From Streptomyces genisteinicus (GTDB lineage: Bacteria; Actinomycetota; Actinomycetes; Streptomycetales; Streptomycetaceae): a DNA stretch of 64,000 nt. The position numbers were made by a program, and so were the translations under genes. Of the stretch, positions 33,632-41,775 are shown one piece after another (positions within the stretch are counted from its first letter, which is position 1; each line of letters opens with the position of its first letter). The notes under the pieces are model-generated. The model saw only the letters and a program-made list of their open reading frames with translations, was not told the DNA's origin and searched no databases. The DNA lies in NCBI RefSeq assembly GCF_014489615.1, contig NZ_CP060825.1, positions 4,598,501-4,662,500 on the forward strand, read 5' to 3'.

Positions 33632-33660
33632 ATCGTCCGCGCATGGCATGTCACGGTCAA
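33632..33660 (-). promoter_or_regulatory. Putative promoter of the carboxypeptidase gene
   Basis: On the minus strand, TTGACC (33660-33655), a 17-nt spacer and GACGAT (33637-33632). The -35 box is good, the -10 weaker. A 28-bp palindrome sits 2 bp upstream of the -35. Confidence 0.5.
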
Positions 33661-33662
33661 TA

Positions 33663-33690
33663 GCCGCTACCGGCCATGGCCGGTAGCGGC
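33663..33690. repeat. Perfect 28-bp palindrome between divergent genes
   Basis: Both strands read the same over 28 bp, centred on CCATGG, with outer arms GCCGCTACC and GGTAGCGGC. It is 124 bp upstream of the carboxypeptidase start and 151 bp upstream of the transporter start. Each arm contains TGGCCGGTAG, nine of ten positions of the AdpA consensus TGGCSNGWWY. Confidence 0.85.
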
Positions 33691-33753
33691 CGCCCGCCCG
33701 GGCCCCGCCGGCGGACCCGCCGCCCGGCCGTCTGCACAAGGTCCGCCCCAGTC

Positions 33754-33780
33754 GATCACCGCAGGCCCTCTTGCGTGATC
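33754..33780. promoter_or_regulatory. Inverted repeat upstream of the Nramp-like gene
   Basis: GATCAC (33754-33759) and GTGATC (33775-33780) flank a 15-nt centre, 61 nt before the transporter start; a smaller GTGAC-N4-GTCAC repeat follows near 33797. Candidate regulator sites of unknown identity. Confidence 0.4.
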
Positions 33781-33841
33781 AAGCGCGCCCCGCTTTCGTG
33801 ACCCCAGTCACCTGGTGGGACGAGTGGGAAGGCGGCCGCGC

Positions 33842-35161
33842 ATGACGGACACGACCGAGGAGAGCACCGCGGGGTCGGTGGGGCCCCGGAAGCCGAGCTG
33901 GCGCTACATCGGCCCCGGCATCGTCGTCGCCGCGACCGGCGTCGGCGCGGGCGACCTGGTGGCCACCCTCATCGCGGGAAGCAAGTTCGGCTACACCCTG
34001 ATGTGGGCGGCCGTCATCGGCTGCGTCGTCAAGATCTCGCTCGCCGAGGCCGCCGGGCGCTGGCATCTGGCCACCGGCCGCACCCTCTTCGACGGCTGGC
34101 GCTCCCTCGGGAGGTGGACCACCGTCTACTTCGCGTTCTACGTCGTCGTCTGGGGCTTCGTCTACGGCGCGACGGCCATGTCCTCCAGCGCCCTGCCCAT
34201 CGTGGCCCTCTTCCCCGGCGGGCCCGGCCTCAAGACCTGGGCCGTGCTCACCGGACTGGTCGGACTGGCCTTCGTCTGGTTCAACCGGTACGCGGTCTTC
34301 GAGAAGGTCATGACCGTCCTCATCGGCGTGATGTTCGTGGTCGTCGTCTACGTCGCGATCCGGGTGGCCCCCGACATCGGCGCCTCGTTCGCCGGCCTCG
34401 CGCCCGTGCTGCCCGACGGGTCCCTGCTCTACACCCTCGGCCTCATCGGCGGCGTCGGCGGCACCATCACCATGGCCGCGTACGGCTACTGGGTGAACGC
34501 CAAGGGCTGGACGGACACCCGCTGGATGAAGGTGATGCGCCTGGACAACCGGGTCGCCTACATCACCACCGGCATCTTCGTCGTCGCCATGCTCATCGTC
34601 GGCGCCGAGCTGCTGCACGCCTCCGAGATCGCCCTCACCAAGGGGGACAGGGGCCTGATCGACCTCGGCACGGTCCTGGAGGACCGGTACGGCGCGGTGA
34701 CCGCCAAGCTCTTCCTCGTCGGGTTCTTCGCCACCTCCTTCTCGTCGCTCATCGGCGTCTGGCACGGCGTCAGCCTGATGTTCGCCGACTTCGTCGAGCA
34801 GCTGCGGCGCGAGCGCGCGGGGAGCGCCGCCGGGGGCGAGGGAGCCGACGGGGCCGCTGCGGCGGAGGTGGCGTCGGGCGCGAAGGAGCGGTCGGCCGCC
34901 TTCCGCGGCTACCTGCTGTGGCTGACGTTCCCGCCGATCTCGCTGCTCTTCCTGGACCAGCCGTTCGGGCTGGTGGTCGCCTACGGAGTCCTCGGCGCCT
35001 TCTTCATGCCCTTCCTCGCGCTGACCCTGCTGTGGCTGCTGAACTCCTCGCGCACCCCGGCCGAGTGGCGCAACGGCATCGTCAGCAACGTGATGCTGGC
35101 GGGCGCGGGGCTGCTGTTCGTCGTGCTCTGCGTGCAGCAGGTCCGCGATCTGCCCTGGTGA
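33842..35161 (+). CDS. Nramp-like transporter lacking the usual metal-site motifs
   Basis: 439-residue protein with about 11 transmembrane helices and the LeuT-type fold order of Nramp transporters (GPGIVVAATGVGAGDLV at helix 1, GGVGGTITMAAYGYW at helix 6). Canonical Nramp proteins coordinate the metal with DPGN in helix 1 and MPH in helix 6. Here the first is GVGAGD and the second TMAAYGY, so Mn2+/Fe2+ transport should not be assumed. A hydrophilic insert rich in Ala/Gly/Glu (about residues 325-350) lies in a late loop. ATG 33842 follows GGAAGG; the frame from 33815 adds nine residues. Confidence 0.82.
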   Translation: MTDTTEESTAGSVGPRKPSWRYIGPGIVVAATGVGAGDLVATLIAGSKFGYTLMWAAVIGCVVKISLAEAAGRWHLATGRTLFDGWRSLGRWTTVYFAFYVVVWGFVYGATAMSSSALPIVALFPGGPGLKTWAVLTGLVGLAFVWFNRYAVFEKVMTVLIGVMFVVVVYVAIRVAPDIGASFAGLAPVLPDGSLLYTLGLIGGVGGTITMAAYGYWVNAKGWTDTRWMKVMRLDNRVAYITTGIFVVAMLIVGAELLHASEIALTKGDRGLIDLGTVLEDRYGAVTAKLFLVGFFATSFSSLIGVWHGVSLMFADFVEQLRRERAGSAAGGEGADGAAAAEVASGAKERSAAFRGYLLWLTFPPISLLFLDQPFGLVVAYGVLGAFFMPFLALTLLWLLNSSRTPAEWRNGIVSNVMLAGAGLLFVVLCVQQVRDLPW

Positions 35162-35248
35162 CCTCTGCCGGCGCCGCCCGCCGCGGGTGGCGCCGGCCTC
35201 CGCCCGCACCGCCGTCCACGCGGCGGGCACCGGCGCCGCCGGTCACGC

Positions 35249-35294
35249 GGCGAGGGCCCGCACCACCGGGGGAGCGGTGGTGCGGGCCCTCGCC
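35249..35294. terminator. Bidirectional terminator
   Basis: Perfect 19-bp stem (35249-35267 with 35276-35294) and 8-nt loop between the convergent transporter and chitinase genes. Confidence 0.85.
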
Positions 35295-35314
35295 GGCCGG
35301 GGGAGCCGTGACGG

Positions 35315-37012
35315 CTACGGCAGGTTGTGCACGTGCGGGCCGACCGCGTTGGACCAGGCGTTGCCCGCGGTGGCGTCCCAGTTGGTGGACCAGGTCATCG
35401 CGCCGCGCAGGGACGGGTAGGTCTTGGACGGCTTGAAGGCGCCGCAGCCGGTGCCGCGGGTCAGGCAGTCCAGGGCGTTCTTCACGATGGACGGGTCGAC
35501 GTAGCCGCTGCCGGCGCCGCGCGTCGAGGCGGGCACGCCGAGACCGACCTGAGAGGCGTCCAGGCCGCCCTCCAGCTGGATGCAGGCGAGCGCGGTGAGG
35601 AAGTCCACGGAGCCCTGCGAGTACACCTTGCCGTCGCAGCCGAGCATCGAACCGCTGTTGTAGTACTGCATGTTGACGACCGTGAGGATGTCCTTCACGG
35701 CGAGCGCCAGCTTGAAGTACTCGGTGTTCGTGTTCTGCATGTCGATGGTCTGCGGCGCCATCGTCAGGACCATCGAGGGGCCGGCCTTCGCCGACAGCTG
35801 GCGCAGCGCCTTCGTCAGGTAGGTGGAGTTGATGCCGTGCTCCAGGTCGATGTCGACCCCGCTGAAGCCGTACTCCTGGATCAGGGCGTAGGCGCTGTTC
35901 GCGAAGGCGGTCGCGGAGGCGTCGCTGTTGATCGTGACGTTGCCCTTCTCGCCGCCCACCGAGATGATGACCGACTTGCCGGCGGCCTTCTTCGCGGCGA
36001 TGTCCGCCTTGAACTCGTCGAGAGAGCCGTAGCCGACCGCCGGGTCGAGGTTGAACACGATCTGGCCCGGTGTGGCGGTGGAGTCGGCGAACGACACGGC
36101 GATGATGTCGTACTGCGCCTGCACGTCACGGAGCTTCTGCACGGTCGCGCCGTTGTTGAAGTTCTGCCAGTAGCCCGTGACCGCGTGCTTCGGCACGGAA
36201 GGGTTCGGGTTGCCCGTGCTCTTGCTGGTGCGCGCCGACACCGCCGCGGACTTGGCGGACTCGCCCGCCGCGTTGGTCGCGCTGACCTGGAACTGGTACG
36301 CGGTGTCGGCGGCGAGACCGGTGACGGTGGCCGAGGCGCCGCTCACCGACTGCACCTTGGCGCCGTCGCGGTAGACGTTGTACCCGGTGGCGCCGGAGAC
36401 CGCGCCCCAGCTCAGGGCCACGGACGAGGGCGTCACGGTGCCGACGGAGGGAACCGCGGGGGTTGGGGGCACGACCGGGTCCGGGTCGGTGCCGCCGCCG
36501 CCGTCGGGACCGAGGACGCTCACGTCGTCCACGTGGTAGGCGGGCGTGCCGTACCAGCCGTGGGTGTAGACCGTGACCGAGGTGGTGCCGGGGCCGGTGG
36601 TGAAGGTGGTGGACAGCTTGGTCCACGCGCTGCCGCCGGGCGTCCAGGTGGACACGTCGGTGGTGCCGGTGCCGCTCGCGCCCAGGTAGGTGAGACCGCC
36701 CTGGACCCAGGCACTGGTCGTGTAGGTCGAGTTGGGCTTCACGGCCAGGGTCTGCGCGCAGCGGGCGTTGTCCATGCCGGCGGGTGTGGCCTTCAGGGCG
36801 CCCGCGCCGGTGCGGACGGGGGAGGAGACGGCGGAGCCGCTGCCGGCCGAGCAGGTCCAGTTGCTCAGCCCGGTCTCGAAGCCCGCGTTCTTGACGACGT
36901 TGACGTCGGCGGCCTGGGCGGTGCCCGCGGTGCCCAGGAGACAGAGCCCGGTGCCGACGGCGAGCGCGACGCCGGCGCCCACGAATCTGCGGGCGGGTGA
37001 GGTGCGGTCCAC
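35315..37012 (-). CDS. Secreted GH18 chitinase with carbohydrate-binding and FnIII domains
   Basis: 565-residue exported chitinase that cleaves beta-1,4-linked N-acetylglucosamine polymers by substrate-assisted retention. Order: signal peptide (1-35), a carbohydrate-binding beta-sandwich (about 36-168, two cysteines), a linker with GGGGTDPDPVVPPTP, a fibronectin type III domain (about 185-263) and the GH18 barrel (about 275-560). The catalytic motif is SGVDIDLE with Glu391 as proton donor; SVGGEKGN and MQYYNSG are the other GH18 marks. It resembles Streptomyces ChiC-type enzymes. A DasR-type operator lies in its promoter. Confidence 0.95.
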   Translation of the reverse strand: MDRTSPARRFVGAGVALAVGTGLCLLGTAGTAQAADVNVVKNAGFETGLSNWTCSAGSGSAVSSPVRTGAGALKATPAGMDNARCAQTLAVKPNSTYTTSAWVQGGLTYLGASGTGTTDVSTWTPGGSAWTKLSTTFTTGPGTTSVTVYTHGWYGTPAYHVDDVSVLGPDGGGGTDPDPVVPPTPAVPSVGTVTPSSVALSWGAVSGATGYNVYRDGAKVQSVSGASATVTGLAADTAYQFQVSATNAAGESAKSAAVSARTSKSTGNPNPSVPKHAVTGYWQNFNNGATVQKLRDVQAQYDIIAVSFADSTATPGQIVFNLDPAVGYGSLDEFKADIAAKKAAGKSVIISVGGEKGNVTINSDASATAFANSAYALIQEYGFSGVDIDLEHGINSTYLTKALRQLSAKAGPSMVLTMAPQTIDMQNTNTEYFKLALAVKDILTVVNMQYYNSGSMLGCDGKVYSQGSVDFLTALACIQLEGGLDASQVGLGVPASTRGAGSGYVDPSIVKNALDCLTRGTGCGAFKPSKTYPSLRGAMTWSTNWDATAGNAWSNAVGPHVHNLP

Positions 37013-37118
37013 TTGCTTCCTCCGGTGGGGAGTCGGGGGTACGGGAGGTTGCCGGAGACCCGGCGCCGGGGCTCCCGGAGCCGGGGCACCGAACGGTGGC
37101 CACCGTGGAGGTACAAGC

Positions 37119-37143
37119 TGGTCCAGACCAATTCGGTTGTCAA
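37119..37143 (-). promoter_or_regulatory. Chitinase promoter with DasR-type operator
   Basis: On the minus strand a perfect TTGACA -35 box (37143-37138) is followed 7 nt later by the 12-bp element TGGTCTGGACCA (37130-37119), a match to the dre consensus TGGTCTAGACCA with one change in the central pair. Lying between the -35 and the start region it would block transcription until GlcNAc-phosphates release DasR. Confidence 0.85.
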
Positions 37144-37168
37144 GACCTCTGGCGGAGGTGAGGCCTCG

Positions 37169-37615
37169 TCAGTCCCCTTCCTGGAGAAGGTCGGCGGCCC
37201 ATCCGGCGACACAGCCCAGCGCCAGCACGGCACTCGACATCAGCACCCCCTCCGCCGCCGGCTCCCCTCCCTGGAGGGCCAGATTCAGGGCCTGCGCGGC
37301 CAGCGGCACCGCCAGCACGGCCAGCAGGTGCGGCCCCGTCCGGTAGCGGAACGGCGGCCGGTGCACCCGCCCCGCCGCCCATGCGGACAGGGCCACGCAC
37401 ACCGCGTCGGGCAGATGGATCAGCAGCAGCCGGCCGGTGAACGACTCCGTCCCGCCCTCCGCGGCGAACTGCTCCCGGACGAGGGTGAACTGCACGTACT
37501 CCGTGAAGAGCAGGACGACGATGCCCGCCGCCCACGCCTTCGTCAGCGCGAGGAACCGCGCCCCGCGGCCGTCGTCGTACCGGGCGGGGGCCCCGGGGTG
37601 GTCGTAGCGCGTCAT
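37169..37615 (-). CDS. Small integral membrane protein
   Basis: 148-residue protein with four hydrophobic segments (about 25-43, 62-84, 95-112 and 120-140) and a polar N terminus (MTRYDHPGAPARYDDGRG). No family recognised. ATG 37615 is preceded by GAGGAAGG. It is the last of four leftward genes that begin with the Flp-headed protein at 40461; the 149-nt gap before it leaves co-transcription open. Confidence 0.75.
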   Translation of the reverse strand: MTRYDHPGAPARYDDGRGARFLALTKAWAAGIVVLLFTEYVQFTLVREQFAAEGGTESFTGRLLLIHLPDAVCVALSAWAAGRVHRPPFRYRTGPHLLAVLAVPLAAQALNLALQGGEPAAEGVLMSSAVLALGCVAGWAADLLQEGD

Positions 37616-37764
37616 CTGGTGCCTGCCTTCCTCGTCGTACCGGTGGGGGAGCCGCCGGGCGGCGCGGGGGAGGGGGTGATGGCGGTGTGCGACGGGGTCG
37701 TGTCCGTCGCGGCCCGTCGCACGGATGCCCGGCTCACCGGCAGGCGGGCTCACCGCAGGCCGGC

Positions 37765-38241
37765 TCACGGCAGCCCGGTGAGGAACAGCGCCGCGCTGCC
37801 CGCGGTGACCAGCGCGCAGCCGGCGGCGGCCACGGCGCCCCGCAGGACCGGCGAACGTCCGCAGGTACCGGTGACGCTCGCCGTGCCGCGGGGGTCCTCC
37901 GGCCGGTAGCGCACGGTCACGGGCGTCCCGCTGCTCATCGGGTACGGGCTGAAGTCCTCGAACTCGACCACCTCCCCGGTCGCCGTGCGGAAGGCGAACC
38001 AGTGCCGCGCCGCCGCCGTGCACCGGCGCGTCGACGGCTCCACGCGCACGCACTCCCCGCCGGTCGTGACGGCGTGCCGGACGGCCCGCAGCAGCCCGGC
38101 GAGACGCCCCGCGCAAAACGCGGTGAGAACGCCGAGGAGCAGGGTGGTCACCCCGAGGAGGAACTGCCCCTCCGCCGTTCCCGCCGCCACCGGCCGCCCG
38201 CCTCCCTGTATCTGTCCGCCGCCCGCCGTCCGCTGTCCCAC
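37765..38241 (-). CDS. DUF3592-like membrane protein
   Basis: 158-residue protein with a hydrophobic segment near 28-52 and another near 137-156, flanking a beta domain. TGTPVTVRYRPEDPRGTASV-type sequence and EFEDFSPYP identify it as DUF3592-like, a family of small membrane proteins of unknown function. It belongs to the leftward group 40461-37169, 83 nt after the lipoprotein gene. Confidence 0.75.
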   Translation of the reverse strand: MGQRTAGGGQIQGGGRPVAAGTAEGQFLLGVTTLLLGVLTAFCAGRLAGLLRAVRHAVTTGGECVRVEPSTRRCTAAARHWFAFRTATGEVVEFEDFSPYPMSSGTPVTVRYRPEDPRGTASVTGTCGRSPVLRGAVAAAGCALVTAGSAALFLTGLP

Positions 38242-38324
38242 CCCGTGCGCGGCCGTGCACCCGACGCCGCCCGCCGCCGCCCGGCGCCGCGTCGTGCGTC
38301 CGCCGCCCCCGCGAGGCCCCCGCG

Positions 38325-38936
38325 CTACTTCACCGCGATGCTCTCGACGATCCGGCGCACGTCCGCGTCGGAGAGCGCCCCCTCGGCCGAGTCCACCCGC
38401 ACCGCGTACGCCGTCTCCGCGGAGTCGAGCCCCGCGACGATCACCCCGTCGACCCGGGTGCCCTCGGCAGGCCCGCCCGCCTCTCCCGAGGCGGTGAACG
38501 CGAAGTCGATCCGCTTCGCGTCCCGCACCTGCTCCCCGCCCGCGACCCGGATGCCGCGCTGCCCCTCCACCGTCGCGCCGAGCGCGATGCCCGCCTCCGC
38601 GCCGATCGCCGCCTGCTCGGGCGTCCGGGCGTTGGTGAAGCCGAGCTGGACGGTGATCACGGCGACCGTCCGGCCGCCCTCCTCCAGCACCGCCGCCGCC
38701 GCGTTGTACGTGCCGCGCTCACCGGGGCCCTGCTCGGTGAAGGACGCCGGACGGGCCACCTCCACGGAGTCCGTCCGCATGACCTGCCAGCCGTCGGGCA
38801 CTGTCGCCCCCGCCGGATCGTCCCCGCACGCGGTGACCAGCAGGGCGAGCGCGGCCAGCCCCGCCGCGAACGCGCCCCGCCGCGGCCCGCGCCGCCTGGC
38901 GCCGCCGCACGTCGTCCTGGTGAATGCGCTGCTCAT
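38325..38936 (-). CDS. Lipoprotein in the Flp-headed cargo operon
   Basis: 203-residue lipoprotein. ATG 38936 follows GAGGGGAG. The lipobox is LLVTAC, and the mature part starts CGDDPAGATVPDGWQVM. The VPDGWQVMRTDSVEVARPASF segment resembles small actinobacterial lipoproteins with a PsbP/LpqN-like alpha-beta fold. It begins 25 nt after the stop of the Flp-headed protein gene, so it shares its promoter. The lipoprotein at 55041 also carries the same upstream operator, which suggests both serve the pilus. Confidence 0.82.
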   Translation of the reverse strand: MSSAFTRTTCGGARRRGPRRGAFAAGLAALALLVTACGDDPAGATVPDGWQVMRTDSVEVARPASFTEQGPGERGTYNAAAAVLEEGGRTVAVITVQLGFTNARTPEQAAIGAEAGIALGATVEGQRGIRVAGGEQVRDAKRIDFAFTASGEAGGPAEGTRVDGVIVAGLDSAETAYAVRVDSAEGALSDADVRRIVESIAVK

Positions 38937-38961
38937 GGTGTGTGCGCTCCCCTCGGCCCGG

Positions 38962-40461
38962 TCAGTTCGCACAGTAGCTGTACGGCGTGTAGTCACGGCT
39001 GCTCCCGTTCGGGGCCCCGAGGAACTCGGCGTCCTGAAGGGTCTCCTCCTTCTTCTCGGTCGAGACCGAGAAGCCGAGGCTCAGCCCCAGGTTGAGCTCG
39101 AAGCCGTACTCCGCCGCCTCGGTCTGCCCCGTGTACGTCGTCCGGCTCGACAGCCCCTCGTCGAAGAGCAGCTGCCCGAAGGGGTCGTCCGACCCGGGCC
39201 GGGTGGTGGGCGCCCTGTCCGAGAACAGGTACGCGAACGGCGCGCCCCGGTCGCCGCCGCCGTCCAGCCACGCCTGGGCGGTCGCCCGCTGCGCCGCGCC
39301 CTCCGCGCCCGGCTCCAGGACCACCGAGTGGGTGACGACCTCGATCCCGGTCGTCTGGTCGGAGCCCTTCACCCCGCCGCTGTTGCCGCGCTTGTCGTCG
39401 CCGGACTTCCCGTTGTCGCCGCCGGCCTTGGCGCCGTCCCTGGCGGTGCCCTTCTCGACGGTGCGCGTCATGTCGATGCGCAGCAGTTCGCCGGTCTTCT
39501 TGTCGTGGGTGACGGTGATGGTGCCCGTCTGCGTGGTGGAGGCGGAGGACTCCCCGCTGATCGAACCGGCCTCGTAGCCGGCCTTGGTGCCGTACTCGAC
39601 GGCCGCCGAGTAGGTGTAGGACTTGGTGTCCTTGTGGTTGTTGTCCGTCCAGGTGACCTCGGGCGCGAACCTGAAGTTGCCCCCGAGGGCGGCGCTCAGC
39701 TTCCTGTCGTCCCCCGCGCCGATCCTGATGCCGCCGGCGGCGCTCGCCTCGAAGCCGACCTTGCCGTAGCTGATGTGCCGGTCGCCGAGCTTGTCCTCGA
39801 TCCGGTCGCGCAGCTTCTCCTCCTCGGCCATGGGGCCCTTGCCGAAGAGGTACAGCAGGCTGTTCCCGAGCCCGCCGCCGCGCGCGTCGGCGTGCCGGTT
39901 GGCGAGTTCGTAGGTCTTCAGGCCCTCGATGTCGTCCCGGAAGGCCGCCGCGTCCGCCTCGCTGTCGAAGACCCAGGTGTCGCCGTTGGTCACCTTGATC
40001 CCGGCGCCCAGCTCGACCTTGTCCGACCCGAACCTCCCGACCTTCGCCCCCGGTTTCCAGTCCTTCTTCGCGGCGACCGACGCCGCGTCGGTGAAGGTCA
40101 TGGTGACCTGCTGATCCTTCTCGTCGACCGTGCCGTCCCTGTTGACGTCGGTCTTCGCCCGGAACGTCTGCTGCTGGAAGCCGTACTCCTCGCCCCACTC
40201 GACGAAGAGGACCTTCGCCTTCGCCCCGGCCCTGTCGCTGAACGACGAGACCTGGCACAGGGGCGGTTCGTAGTCCGCGTCGGTGCGGGGGGCGGCCCCG
40301 GTGTCCGCCGGGCCGTCGCACGCGGAGCCGTCGATCGCGCAGATGATCTTCTCGGTGATCGCCGCGCCGATTCCGGATCCGGCCACCGCGCCGACGAGCG
40401 TGGCCACGACCACCACGACGCCGAGGTACTCGGTCGCCGTCGCCCCCCGGTCACGTCTCAT
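38962..40461 (-). CDS. Large surface protein with a Flp-pilin-type N terminus
   Basis: 499-residue protein. It opens MRRDRG-ATATEYLG, a class IVb prepilin signal: cleavage after G6 would leave Glu at +5 and Tyr at +6, exactly as in the Flp pilin. One hydrophobic helix (residues 13-38) follows, then a cysteine pair C41 and C48 (CAIDGSAC), which is also present after the helix in the 52893 product. The body is hydrophilic, acidic and beta-rich, with a DVNRDGTVDEKD calcium-loop-like stretch near residue 105 and a Gly/Lys/Asp-rich low-complexity region near 345-375. No toxin or Hint motif seen. It heads a leftward operon driven by the 40515-40559 promoter. Function unknown; probably exported and processed by the Tad system. 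Confidence 0.85.
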   Translation of the reverse strand: MRRDRGATATEYLGVVVVVATLVGAVAGSGIGAAITEKIICAIDGSACDGPADTGAAPRTDADYEPPLCQVSSFSDRAGAKAKVLFVEWGEEYGFQQQTFRAKTDVNRDGTVDEKDQQVTMTFTDAASVAAKKDWKPGAKVGRFGSDKVELGAGIKVTNGDTWVFDSEADAAAFRDDIEGLKTYELANRHADARGGGLGNSLLYLFGKGPMAEEEKLRDRIEDKLGDRHISYGKVGFEASAAGGIRIGAGDDRKLSAALGGNFRFAPEVTWTDNNHKDTKSYTYSAAVEYGTKAGYEAGSISGESSASTTQTGTITVTHDKKTGELLRIDMTRTVEKGTARDGAKAGGDNGKSGDDKRGNSGGVKGSDQTTGIEVVTHSVVLEPGAEGAAQRATAQAWLDGGGDRGAPFAYLFSDRAPTTRPGSDDPFGQLLFDEGLSSRTTYTGQTEAAEYGFELNLGLSLGFSVSTEKKEETLQDAEFLGAPNGSSRDYTPYSYCAN

Positions 40462-40514
40462 GGGACGCCCCCTCCCAGGTCACACGCATGGTTCGCACAC
40501 GGAATCGGAAGGGG

Positions 40515-40559
40515 AGCGTACGCACGTGGTCCGGTGCCCGGCGTGGGCCCGGGGGCCCC
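40515..40559 (-). promoter_or_regulatory. Tad-regulon promoter 1 (7-2-7 operator plus -10)
   Basis: Operator 40544-40559 reads, on the plus strand, TGGGCCC-GG-GGGCCCC; on the minus strand the conserved CCCA end faces a TACGCT -10 box (40520-40515) with exactly 23 bp between. The predicted start is about 47 nt before the Flp-headed gene at 40461. A further half-site GGGGGCCCA lies at 40563-40571. Confidence 0.8.
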
Positions 40560-40571
40560 AATGGGGGCCCA

Positions 40572-40794
40572 ATCAGCAGAAACGGTTGACCACAATTCGA
40601 CGCCATGTGACAGGAGTTGACGAACGACTGTTTTCTCCGTGTTTCCCGGGCCGGGTGCGTCACGGGATGCCCGCGGGGGGTCTGAAAACTGTTCTCTGCC
40701 CCGAAGGACCTGGCTAGAGTGCTGGCAGGAGCACGAGCAGTGGAGAAGCGGCGGCCGGACGCCCGGAAGCCGGATCCGAACGGGGATATTGAGC
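40572..40794. other. Upstream region of the Tad machine operon
   Basis: No gene visible. There is a TAGAGT -10-like box at 40715-40720, 75 nt before the GTG start at 40795, and a near-repeat ACTGTTTTCTCC (40627) and ACTGTTCTCTGC (40688) in an unusually AT-rich patch. This is the probable promoter of the rightward operon; the 7-2-7 operator faces away from it. Confidence 0.45.
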
Positions 40795-41673
40795 GTGCAG
40801 ACCGCCATCGCCGTCACCAGCGCTGATCTGGTGCTGCCGCCGACGGACCAGCACACGCCGACGGCTGCGCTGATGCCGCACCCCGACGCCCAGACCCTCG
40901 ACGCCGCGCTGGCCGACACACAGGTCCTGCTGGAGCAGCACGGCTACGCCGTCGTGCTCTACCCGGCATCCCTCCCGGTGGTTCACGAACGCAGACTGCA
41001 CGCCGTCCGCTCGGTGCTGGAGACCGACCGGATCGCCCTGCTGAAGACGGCGCTCCCCCCGCTCGGGGTCGCCGTCCTCGTCCGCCAGCTGCGCCAGCTG
41101 TCCCTCTGCGACTTCAGCGCCGGCGTCGTCGCCTCGGCGGCACGCCTGCTCGCCCACTACATCCACGCGGGCGCCGTGCTCGGCTCGGTGGCCCGCCTGG
41201 ACCGGGTGCCGGTCGGTCTGAAGTCCCACGCGAAGTCCTGGGTGCCCGGCACCCAGTTCGGCGTCGTCGCCCACCCCGACCCGCAGCTCGTGCGGATCGG
41301 CCACGGCGACCTGACGGGACCCCAGTTCGGCAACCACCTGCTGGTCGCCAGGGGGCAGCTCCAGAGCGACTGGCCGACCGCCGCCCTCGCGCCCGCCTGG
41401 CACTGCCAGGCGGTGCACGAGGCGCCGCTGCCCGAGGAGTCCCCGCGCTGGTGGGGAACCCGGAAACTGATCGAATTCGCCGCCTACCTCCCCGACATCA
41501 CCCTCATCTACCAGCTCGTCTCCTCGGTCAAGCGGGAGAAATGCACCTGGTGCGGACTGGAGATCATCGGTGATCGCTGCGGATTCTGCGCCGCCCCGCT
41601 GCTGCCCCCGGAGAACCGAACCGGTGTGTCCGGTGTCCTGAGCCAGGGAAAACCCATGAACCAGGGCTCATAA
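40795..41673 (+). CDS. Zinc-ribbon protein heading the Tad operon
   Basis: 292-residue cytosolic protein. The GTG 40795 start follows GGGGA at 8 nt; TTG 40789 is too close to it. The first 220 residues are helical, with QTLDAALADTQVLLEQHGYAVVLYPA and ARLLAHYIHAG, and match no family I can name. The C-terminal part carries CTWCGLEIIGDRCGFC, a CxxC...CxxC zinc ribbon. Position at the head of the machine operon and its conservation near Tad loci (from memory) suggest a regulatory or assembly role. No signal peptide. Confidence 0.75.
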   Translation: MQTAIAVTSADLVLPPTDQHTPTAALMPHPDAQTLDAALADTQVLLEQHGYAVVLYPASLPVVHERRLHAVRSVLETDRIALLKTALPPLGVAVLVRQLRQLSLCDFSAGVVASAARLLAHYIHAGAVLGSVARLDRVPVGLKSHAKSWVPGTQFGVVAHPDPQLVRIGHGDLTGPQFGNHLLVARGQLQSDWPTAALAPAWHCQAVHEAPLPEESPRWWGTRKLIEFAAYLPDITLIYQLVSSVKREKCTWCGLEIIGDRCGFCAAPLLPPENRTGVSGVLSQGKPMNQGS

Positions 41674-41775
41674 CCGCCGACCGCCGGAAAGAGGCCGGCG
41701 CCGACGCACCGCCGGACCGGCCGACCCGCACCGTCCGCCCTCTCGTCCCCACTCCCCATCGAGGTCGTCCCGCTC

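Noticed and set aside
40544..40559. Assignment of operator 1 to the rightward machine operon
   Set aside because: The conserved 23-bp spacing to a TANNNT box exists only toward the leftward gene; the rightward start is over 230 nt away.
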